From Planctomycetota bacterium (GTDB lineage Bacteria; Planctomycetota; Phycisphaerae; Phycisphaerales; UBA1924): a stretch of DNA of 5,299 nt. The notes under the pieces were generated by a model. That model was not told the origin of the DNA. It did not search any database and saw nothing but the letters and a program-made list of their open reading frames with translations. The position numbers and the translations under genes were made by a program. Shown piece by piece: positions 1 to 4,887 of the stretch; positions within the stretch are counted from its first letter, which is position 1; each line of letters opens with the position of its first letter. The DNA lies in contig JAEYVB010000005.1 in the NCBI GenBank assembly GCA_023429345.1, positions 1 to 5,299 on the forward strand. Reading direction: 5' to 3'.

Positions 1-2
1 CC

Positions 3-566
3 CGTGGCCGGGCGGAGGAGGCGCTCCCGATCATGGAACGGGTGCTGGCGATCCGCACCGCGCACCAGGGGCCCTCGCACCAGCTCACGCTCTCGGCGCG
101 GGGGGTGGTCGCGAGCACCCTCTGCGAGCTGGGCCGGTTGGAGGATGCCGAGCGGGAGGCCGCCGCCTCGGTCGGGCTGGGCGAGGCATCGCTGGGGCGG
201 GACCATATCGATGTCATCCAGGCCCGGATGATCCTCACGGAGGTCCGCGTGCTCATGGGCCGGTGCGAGGGCGTGCTGGAGGAGACCCGGGCGATCCGCG
301 GCGCGGTGACAGGTATGGGCGATCGTTACGCCGTCTGGACCTCGATTGCCGACATGCACCTGGGTATGGCGCTCGCCTGCGACGGCGATGCCGCTGGGGC
401 GGAGCCAACGCTGCGGCGGGCCTACGCGGAGCTGTCCGAGCGCGTCGGCGCCAAGCACCGCTTCACGCGCCGCGCCGCCGTTGCCGCGGCCTGGTTCTTC
501 CGCGGGCAGGGGCGGGAGGACGAGGCGAAGCAGTGGGATATCCTGGCGGCGCCGCCGGCGGAGTGA
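3..566 (+). CDS. TPR-repeat protein, C-terminal part (5' end outside window)
   Basis: The frame is open from the left edge and ends at TGA (564-566), giving 187 visible residues; the true start lies upstream. An internal ATG at 33 is unlikely to be the start, because the residues before it (RGRAEEALPI) already form a TPR helix that continues into MERVLAIR. The pattern is of the kinesin-light-chain/TPR_12 type: 'G-x-x-EEAL-x-x-MERVLAIR-x-x-x-x-G-x-x-H-x-x-T' followed by 'LCELGRLEDAEREAAASVGLGEASLGRDH'-style helices with a period near 42 residues. Later repeats are more degenerate (ALACDGDAAGAEPTLRRAYAEL and the final FFRGQGREDEAKQW). Such repeats bind partner proteins. In planctomycetes, arrays like this often form the C-terminus of a serine/threonine protein kinase or a regulator, but no catalytic part is visible, so the function is open. 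No membrane segment is seen. The gene converges on the protease gene, with 39 bp between the stop codons. Confidence is high for TPR and low for any specific role. Confidence 0.85.
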   Translation, partial: RGRAEEALPIMERVLAIRTAHQGPSHQLTLSARGVVASTLCELGRLEDAEREAAASVGLGEASLGRDHIDVIQARMILTEVRVLMGRCEGVLEETRAIRGAVTGMGDRYAVWTSIADMHLGMALACDGDAAGAEPTLRRAYAELSERVGAKHRFTRRAAVAAAWFFRGQGREDEAKQWDILAAPPAE

Positions 567-605
567 GCGTCGGTTGCGGGCCCCCGCTCTTGCGGCCGCG
601 GCCGG
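567..605. terminator. Convergent intergenic gap with nested dyads, possible bidirectional terminator
   Basis: This gap separates two convergent stop codons. CGGTTGC (571-577) is a perfect reverse complement of GCAACCG (612-618), which lies just inside the protease gene's 3' end. Inside the loop, GCGG...CCGC (576-587) and the self-complementary GCCGCGGC tract can fold further. No T-run follows on either strand, so a classical intrinsic terminator is not shown. The position is what makes a transcription-end role plausible. GC-rich dyads arise easily by chance at this base composition. Confidence 0.3.
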
Positions 606-2627
606 TTACGGGCAACCGCTCGCGAAGGCGTTCAGGAAGCAGGTGAAGTCGGCCACGTTGAGCACCGGAGGCGAGGTGCTCTGGTCGCAGTTGGCGTAGC
701 TCTCGCCCGCGGCGAAGCGGTTCAGGAAGCAGGTGAAGTCGGCGACGTTCAGGGCCGGCGCTGCGGTGCTGCCGTCGCAGTTGGCGTAGCAGGCGGGCGT
801 GGGGTTGGGCACCAAGGCGGCCATGCCGTAGCTGGCGGCGAAGAGCCCGCCGGTCGCCCCGACCACGGTGGCCGCGCCCGTCGCCTTGTTGATCGAGAGG
901 AGCTGGTCGGTCGCGGCGTTGATGGTGTACAGGGAGCCGTCGGCCATCGCGGCGAGGCCGTTGCAATCGGCGATGCCCGCGCCCAGGGTCCCGATCAGCG
1001 TCTGCGCGCCGGTGGCCGGGTCGATGCTGACGAGCTTGGACGCCCCGGCGGAGTCGTCGATCCCGTAGAGCGTGCCGGTGGTCCCGTCGAAGTCGAGCGC
1101 CCCGATCGTGCCGCCCGAGCCGCCGACCAGGGTCGCCGCGCCCGTGCCGGTGTCGATGGTGTAGAGCGCGCCGGTGGCCTGCGCGATGCCGTAGAGCGTC
1201 TGGCTGCCGGCGTCGAAGGCCAGCCCGTTGATGACCGCCGTCGTGCCGCTGAGGTCGGCGATAAAGGTGGACGCGACGCCGCCGCTGGCCGAGACCGAGT
1301 AGAGCTTCCGGACGTTCGCGAAGGTGTCGTTGGTCGAGATATAGAACACGTCGAGCACCGGGTTGTACGCCGCGCCCTCGACGCGCGCCGGGCCATCGCC
1401 CACGCGGGCGAAGTTGCCGGTCGCGGTGTTCAGCGTGCCGAAGTTGTTGGCCGCATCGCCCACGGCGAAGAGGTCGCCGCCCGGGGTGCCGACGCCGGTC
1501 TTGCAGATGCCCAAGGGCGTGTTCAGGTAGCCGGTGATCCCGGTGTGGGTGATCATCGTGCCCTTGTTGGACCCGCCGCTGCTGGTGCAGCCGCCGTGCG
1601 TGTGGATGCCGATGGCCAGACCCGTCGTCTCGTCCTCCACCGCCGAGCCGGAGTTGCCGCCGGTGGTGTCCATGCGGTAGGCGAGCGTGGTGGACCCCGT
1701 CGTCGTGACCCGCGGGCCGGTGTGCGTCTTCTGGACCTGGCTCCACGTCGGCGAGACGGGGGATGAGGTCGTGCCGTACCCCGTCACGCGCGTGACCTGG
1801 TTGGCCGCGGCCGGGAGGGTCACCGCGAGGACGTGGTGCTGTCCCTGGGCCTGGTGGGCGGTGAGGCCGGTGTTGGAGTTCACGAAGGTGCCGAAGTACG
1901 AGTAGTCGTTGCCGACGCCGCCGTTGACGGAGCGCGACGAGGTCGCATCCACCGTGTACTGGTGCTCGGGCGGCGGGGCGATGGTGCCGCCGCCGGAGCT
2001 TGAGAGCGGCACGTTGAACTGCATGACATCGCCCGACCCGGTCCCGCAGTGGCCGGCGGTCATGAACATGTGGTTGGTGTCGTTGATCAGCCAGCTCGTG
2101 CAGCCGATGGGCATGTGGCGGGCCGAGCGCGGGTCCGACGAGAGCGTGCGGTTATCGGAGCCGTCGCAGATAGAGTCCGCCTGCATGGCCTCCGCCGGGC
2201 CGAAGGTCACCGCCCGCAGACCCACGCGGCTGGCCGGCGTCCCCGGGAAAGCCACGAGTTCGATCAGCACCGAATCGCCGTTGAAGTAGGCGGAGGTATT
2301 CGCCCACTGCCCGAGCGAGACGGCGTCCAGGTACTGGACGGCGTTGTCCTTCAGGGAGGTGATCCGCAGGAACGCCCCCGAGCCCTCCTCGATCACGCCG
2401 GAAAGCTGCGTATTGGCGAACTGCAGCCGCAGCCAGGCCGCGTTCGGCACCGTGACGCGGGTCTGGAAGACCACCTGCCGGGGCTCCGCCGCGGCCAGCG
2501 GGCCCGAATCCAGGGGCCAGGGGGCGTCGAAGCTCTGGAGCGGGGCGGTCTGGGCCATGGCCGCGGGAGCCGCGAGGGCGAGGCCGGCAATCGAAACGAG
2601 GACCGCACGCATGGCTGAGCTCCGCAT
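606..2627 (-). CDS. Secreted trypsin-like serine protease with propeller-like repeats and GC-type dockerin anchor
   Basis: This 673-residue exported protein has a mosaic layout. Residues 1-26 form a signal peptide: a basic start, a hydrophobic core VLVSIAGLALAAPA, and likely cleavage after AMA before Q26 or after Q26. Residues about 27-147 are a beta-rich domain with no family I can name. Residues about 150-378 are a chymotrypsin-fold peptidase with a full triad: H193 in TAGHC, D241 in GNDYSYF, and S326 in GGNSGSAV. C176 and C194 are suited to the disulfide next to the histidine. GIHTHGGC (340-347) occupies the place of the substrate-pocket strand. Residues 384-605 hold about five repeats of the form LYGI-x(n)-LYTIDTGTGAATLVG, suggesting a beta-propeller. 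Residues 612-673 are two dockerin-type repeats, the tail known from Phycisphaerales secreted proteins. The likely role is an extracellular or surface-held endopeptidase; its substrate is unknown. The ATG at 2627 has AGGAG upstream. M6 (ATG at 2612) also has a GGAG 7 bases upstream and leaves a usable signal peptide, so the start is uncertain by five residues. The gene stands alone, convergent with the TPR gene and divergent from DAHP synthase. Confidence 0.9.
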   Translation of the reverse strand: MRSSAMRAVLVSIAGLALAAPAAMAQTAPLQSFDAPWPLDSGPLAAAEPRQVVFQTRVTVPNAAWLRLQFANTQLSGVIEEGSGAFLRITSLKDNAVQYLDAVSLGQWANTSAYFNGDSVLIELVAFPGTPASRVGLRAVTFGPAEAMQADSICDGSDNRTLSSDPRSARHMPIGCTSWLINDTNHMFMTAGHCGTGSGDVMQFNVPLSSSGGGTIAPPPEHQYTVDATSSRSVNGGVGNDYSYFGTFVNSNTGLTAHQAQGQHHVLAVTLPAAANQVTRVTGYGTTSSPVSPTWSQVQKTHTGPRVTTTGSTTLAYRMDTTGGNSGSAVEDETTGLAIGIHTHGGCTSSGGSNKGTMITHTGITGYLNTPLGICKTGVGTPGGDLFAVGDAANNFGTLNTATGNFARVGDGPARVEGAAYNPVLDVFYISTNDTFANVRKLYSVSASGGVASTFIADLSGTTAVINGLAFDAGSQTLYGIAQATGALYTIDTGTGAATLVGGSGGTIGALDFDGTTGTLYGIDDSAGASKLVSIDPATGAQTLIGTLGAGIADCNGLAAMADGSLYTINAATDQLLSINKATGAATVVGATGGLFAASYGMAALVPNPTPACYANCDGSTAAPALNVADFTCFLNRFAAGESYANCDQSTSPPVLNVADFTCFLNAFASGCP
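609..788 (-). repeat. Two tandem 90-bp units encoding the dockerin-type tail
   Basis: The last 60 codons of the protease are two in-phase 90-bp units (609-698 and 699-788), each encoding 30 residues that begin YANCD. Two blocks are identical between units at exactly 90-bp spacing: a 24-base block (630-653 and 720-743) encoding most of NVADFTCFLN, and a 17-base block (684-700 and 774-790) encoding the YANCD start. The bases between them have diverged, changing GSTAAPAL to QSTSPPVL. This matches an internal duplication of one calcium-loop/helix unit, as in dockerins, which carry two such units. Confidence 0.9.
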
Positions 2628-2635
2628 CGTGATAA

Positions 2636-2640
2636 CTCCT
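2636..2640 (-). promoter_or_regulatory. Shine-Dalgarno AGGAG for the protease gene
   Basis: AGGAG on the minus strand sits 8 bases before the ATG at 2627 and favours that start. A competing GGAG at 2620-2623 lies 7 bases before the in-frame ATG at 2612, so the shorter form cannot be excluded. Confidence 0.6.
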
Positions 2641-2682
2641 GGGTGGCGGCCCGAACAGGCCAGAGGGACAGACTACCAGTTT

Positions 2683-2698
2683 CTTCCGCCCGCGGAAG
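2683..2698. promoter_or_regulatory. Short hairpin/dyad in the divergent intergenic region
   Basis: CTTCCG (2683-2688) and CGGAAG (2693-2698) are perfect complements around a 4-base loop, and three more G-T wobble pairs could extend the stem outward. The dyad is followed on the plus strand by GGGGTTTTG. It lies between the divergent starts of the protease and DAHP synthase genes, so it could be a protein-binding dyad or RNA hairpin for either gene. No regulator family can be assigned from the sequence. Confidence 0.3.
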
Positions 2699-2703
2699 GG
2701 GTT

Positions 2704-2730
2704 TTGATCCCTAGTCCGGGGCTTTATCTT
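2704..2730 (+). promoter_or_regulatory. Weak sigma70-like promoter candidate for DAHP synthase
   Basis: TTGATC (2704-2709) matches TTGACA at 4 of 6 positions, and TATCTT (2725-2730) matches TATAAT at 4 of 6, with a 15-base spacer that is shorter than the usual 16-18. The stretch is one of the few A+T-richer patches in the window and lies about 80 bases before the DAHP synthase start. This is a weak candidate only; planctomycete promoters are poorly predicted by the E. coli consensus. Confidence 0.2.
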
Positions 2731-2799
2731 GCGGTCCGGGCACTGCGCGAGGGCTATCGGGGCCGCCGCGGCCGGGGGCTGCCTTCAATAAGCGTGCCT

Positions 2800-2803
2800 G
2801 GAG
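2800..2803 (+). promoter_or_regulatory. Shine-Dalgarno GGAG deciding the GTG start of DAHP synthase
   Basis: GGAG lies 7 bases before the GTG at 2811. Together with the family-like N-terminus that follows (W-S-P-x-SW), it supports this non-ATG start. Confidence 0.8.
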
Positions 2804-2810
2804 CCGTTGC

Positions 2811-4145
2811 GTGCCTGAAGCGTGGTCGCCGACAAGTTGGGTCGAGTTCCCGAACCCGCAGCCCGTGGAGTACCCGGACGAGAAGGTCCGGGATGAGGTT
2901 GTGGGGGTGCTGCGTGGCCGGCCGCCGCTGGTGACAAGCTGGGAGATCGAGCGGCTGCGCGGGCTCCTCGCCGATGCGCAGGAGGGGAGGCGGTTTGTCC
3001 TGCAGGGCGGCGACTGCGCGGAGATGCTCGCCGACTGCCGCCCGGAGCGGATCACCAGCAAGCTGAAGATCCTGCTCCAGATGTCTCTGGTGCTGGGGCA
3101 CGGGCTCCGGATGCCCGTGGTGCGCATCGGCCGATTCGCCGGCCAGTACGCCAAGCCCCGGACCAGTCCCACCGAGACGCGCGCCGGCGTCACGCTCCCC
3201 AGCTACTTCGGCGACCTTATCAACTGCCCCGAGTTCGACGCCGCGGCCCGCCGGCCCGACCCGGCGCGCATGCTTCGCGCCTACGGGCACGCGGCCATGA
3301 CGCTGAACTTCGTGCGTTCGCTCGTGGAGGGGGGCTTTGCCGACCTGCACCACCCGGAGTACTGGGACCTCAGCTTCCTGACCGGCGCGTCGGTCTCCGC
3401 GGAGCTCCGCGCCGAGTACGAGCGGACGACCCGCAGCCTCAGCGAGGCCATCCGCTTCATGGAGAGCCTCGGCGAGCGCCGCATCGAGCAGCTCACGCGG
3501 ATGGATTTCTACACCAGCCACGAGGGCCTGAACTTATATTACGAATCGGCGCAGACGCGGCCGGTGCCGCGGCGCGAGGGGCACTACTGCCTCACCGCCC
3601 ACCTCCCCTGGATCGGCGAACGCACCCGTGCCTTTGACGGCGCCCACGTGGAGTTCTTCCGCGGCGTGCGCAACCCCGTCGGCGTCAAGATCGGGCCCTC
3701 CGCGACGCCCGCCGGGCTCCGCGACCTCGCCCAGCGGCTGAACCCCGGGGATGAGCCCGGCAAGCTGGTTTTCATCACGCGGGTCGGCGCCGGCAACGCT
3801 GCGGGCCTGGTGCCCGGGTGGGTCCGGGCGCTCCGGGACCGGCGCATTCTGTGGCTCTGCGACCCGATGCACGGGAACACCCGCATCGTGAGCGGCACCA
3901 AGACGCGGAGCTTCGCCGACATCCGCGCCGAGCTCGATGAGACCATCCGCGCCCACGAGGCCGGCGGCTCCCGCCTCGGCGGCGTCCACATCGAGCTCAC
4001 CGGCGAAGATGTCACCGAGTGCCTCGGCGGCTCCGTCACCGAGGCCGAACTCCACCGCAACTACGCCAGCGGGTGCGACCCGCGGCTGAACTACCAGCAG
4101 AGCCTGGAGCTGGCGTTCGGCCTGGCCCGGGGCGTGCGAGGCTGA
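2811..4145 (+). CDS. 3-deoxy-7-phosphoheptulonate (DAHP) synthase, class II
   Basis: This cytosolic enzyme condenses phosphoenolpyruvate with erythrose 4-phosphate to give DAHP, the first step of the shikimate pathway to chorismate and aromatic amino acids. Its 444 residues are close to the usual 440-465 of class II (plant/AroAII-type) enzymes. Family motifs run in order: SW near residue 10, YPD (21-23), LQGGDCAE (64-71), RIGRFAGQYAKPR (105-117), FYTSHEGLNLYYE (233-245), HLPWIGERTR (264-273), HVEFFRGVRNPVGVKIGPS (279-297), DPMHGNT (351-357), GGVHIELTGEDVTECLGG (390-407) and GCDPRLNYQQSLELAF (421-436). The expected metal ligands are all present: C69, H354, E395 and D423. The likely PEP-phosphate contacts are R108, R271, K293 and R324, by analogy with the M. 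tuberculosis enzyme. The N-terminus is short and resembles the plant type, so feedback behaviour cannot be inferred from the M. tuberculosis model. The gene starts at GTG, is divergent from the protease and convergent with the membrane-protein gene, and has no other aro gene beside it. The family call is near certain. No symbol is given because aroF/G/H names are used inconsistently for class II. Confidence 0.98.
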   Translation: MPEAWSPTSWVEFPNPQPVEYPDEKVRDEVVGVLRGRPPLVTSWEIERLRGLLADAQEGRRFVLQGGDCAEMLADCRPERITSKLKILLQMSLVLGHGLRMPVVRIGRFAGQYAKPRTSPTETRAGVTLPSYFGDLINCPEFDAAARRPDPARMLRAYGHAAMTLNFVRSLVEGGFADLHHPEYWDLSFLTGASVSAELRAEYERTTRSLSEAIRFMESLGERRIEQLTRMDFYTSHEGLNLYYESAQTRPVPRREGHYCLTAHLPWIGERTRAFDGAHVEFFRGVRNPVGVKIGPSATPAGLRDLAQRLNPGDEPGKLVFITRVGAGNAAGLVPGWVRALRDRRILWLCDPMHGNTRIVSGTKTRSFADIRAELDETIRAHEAGGSRLGGVHIELTGEDVTECLGGSVTEAELHRNYASGCDPRLNYQQSLELAFGLARGVRG

Positions 4146-4168
4146 CAGCCCGAGAGCCCCAGGAGGCG
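4146..4168. other. 23-bp convergent gap with a small dyad over both stop codons
   Basis: CTGAC (4142-4146) and GTCAG (4168-4172) are perfect complements, each containing the TGA stop of its own gene. A GGCT/AGCC hairpin (4140-4143 with 4147-4150) overlaps the left arm. There is no T-run, so termination is possible but not demonstrated. Confidence 0.3.
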
Positions 4169-4612
4169 TCAGTTCGGGACCAGCGCCATGACCGTCGCCC
4201 CCGAATCGACCAGCCGCTCCGCGCCCATCAGGATCAGCGGCGTCACCACCGCCGCCAGGAAGGCCAGCAGCACCCGCCGGCTCCACCGGCCCCCCAACGT
4301 GATATTGAACGCGAACGCGTACCCCACCAGCAGCCCCAGCAGCGACACCAGGGCAAAGTCCAGCGCCACCCACTCCCCCAGCACCCGGTAGCTCTGCACC
4401 GGCTTGGCCGCGTCCAACGGCCGCAGCGACTGGTAGACCATCCCCAGCCCGGCCGCGGCCACGCCGCCGATGAGGACCATCAGCAGGCTCGCCAGGGTCG
4501 CGTCCGCGAAGCGTGCCTTCTGCTTGAGCAGGACCTTGCTCCCCATCCACGTGAGGGAAGCGAGCCCCAGGAAGAGCAGGCCAGAGATCAGGATCAGCCG
4601 GGTGGGTTCCAT
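4169..4612 (-). CDS. Small four-helix integral membrane protein, function unknown
   Basis: This gene encodes 147 residues that I do not recognise as a named family. Four hydrophobic stretches are visible: about 6-26 (LILISGLLFLGLASLTWMGSK region), 39-60 (TLASLLMVLIGGVAAAGLGMVY region), 81-103 (WVALDFALVSLLGLLVGYAF region) and 113-130 (VLLAFLAAVVTPLILMG). They are joined by short polar loops, including KQKAR (30-34) after helix 1 and RWSRR (109-113) before helix 4. The positive-inside rule would place those two loops in the cytoplasm, which fits an even number of helices with the two positive loops on the same side. No cysteines or metal-binding motif are seen. The ATG at 4612 has a GGAG 9 bases upstream on the minus strand. 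The gene is transcribed away from atpA across a 275-bp gap. It takes the place where atpH or atpF would be expected, but the opposite strand and the sequence argue against an ATP synthase subunit. The coding call rests on ordered hydrophobic segments, a ribosome site and tight fit with its neighbour. Confidence 0.7.
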   Translation of the reverse strand: MEPTRLILISGLLFLGLASLTWMGSKVLLKQKARFADATLASLLMVLIGGVAAAGLGMVYQSLRPLDAAKPVQSYRVLGEWVALDFALVSLLGLLVGYAFAFNITLGGRWSRRVLLAFLAAVVTPLILMGAERLVDSGATVMALVPN

Positions 4613-4761
4613 CGCAAGTGACTCCGGGCAGCCTCGCTCCCCCTGAGATCGGCCCCCGAACCCCCGACTTTGGGGAAAAGCCGGCCCCGGGGACGCCGTC
4701 CGGGGCCCTGCCCCTTTGCCCAGCCCGCCCCCCCGGCAGGCCCCGCATAAGTAGTCTCCGG

Positions 4762-4805
4762 AAGGCCGCCCGCCTACCCTCTAGGCCCCCCGCGGGGCGG
4801 CCTTT
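4762..4805 (+). terminator. Terminator- or attenuator-like hairpin in the atpA leader
   Basis: A perfect 10-bp stem, AAGGCCGCCC with GGGCGGCCTT, encloses a 23-base loop containing a 5-bp inner hairpin (GCCTA/TAGGC). The right arm ends in TTT and is then broken by CG, so the U-tract is too short for a standard intrinsic terminator. If transcription begins upstream, the element could attenuate or shape the leader; if it begins downstream, it would be a DNA dyad. Ten matching pairs are more than expected locally even at this G+C content, but this is not proof of function. Confidence 0.35.
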
Positions 4806-4875
4806 CGCCCCCGGATCTCTCGCCATCCATCCCGCGACCGGCCGGGGCCCCTCGGCCCGGGGCCGAGCCCCCCAC

Positions 4876-4879
4876 GGAG
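4876..4879 (+). promoter_or_regulatory. Shine-Dalgarno GGAG deciding the GTG start of atpA
   Basis: GGAG sits 8 bases before the GTG at 4888, and the translated N-terminus then matches the ATP synthase alpha family from its first residues. The hairpin at 4851-4867 ends only 8 bases upstream, so it could influence ribosome access. Confidence 0.85.
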
Positions 4880-4887
4880 CTTCCAGC

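Larger units (their letters stand above)
4613..4887. promoter_or_regulatory. Divergent intergenic region and atpA leader with three inverted repeats
   Basis: No gene is visible in this 275-bp gap. It holds three perfect inverted repeats: GGCCCCGG/CCGGGGCC (4683-4690 with 4700-4707, 9-base loop); AAGGCCGCCC/GGGCGGCCTT (4762-4771 with 4795-4804) enclosing a smaller GCCTA/TAGGC hairpin (4772-4776 with 4782-4786); and CTCGGCC/GGCCGAG (4851-4857 with 4861-4867, 3-base loop), which can be extended by GGGG/CCCC. The region must contain promoters for both the membrane-protein gene and atpA. The only A+T-richer patch is GCATAAGTAGTCT near 4745-4757, and no convincing -35/-10 pair is seen. Confidence 0.6.

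Noticed and set aside
4..231. Plus-strand Arg/Ser-rich frame overlapping the TPR gene
   Set aside because: It is a frame-shifted reading of the TPR repeats; the TPR frame has the coherent helical pattern.
609..788. CRISPR-like direct repeats with 90-bp period
   Set aside because: There are only two copies, they are in phase with a protein-coding repeat, and the intervening bases encode related residues. This is a domain duplication, not an array.
463..1746. Long open minus-strand frame overlapping the protease gene in another phase, with a His/Arg/Gly-rich product
   Set aside because: It lies inside the protease gene, is low complexity (HRRALHHRHRHG-like), and has no ribosome site or domain. 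High-G+C genomes produce such shadow frames because stop codons are rare.
2049..2618. Plus-strand open frame opposite the protease N-terminus, rich in Arg and Gly
   Set aside because: It is antisense to the signal peptide and catalytic histidine region of a clear gene, and shows no recognisable motif or start signal.
4019..4621. Plus-strand frame rich in Gln, His, Pro and Arg opposite the membrane-protein gene
   Set aside because: This composition is what appears when a hydrophobic Leu/Ala/Val-rich gene is read on its complementary strand. The minus-strand reading gives four orderly membrane helices and a Shine-Dalgarno site.
4683..4707. Intrinsic terminator for the gene upstream on the plus strand
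   Set aside because: The stem is perfect, but no T-run follows, and no plus-strand gene ends nearby; the closest neighbour is divergent.
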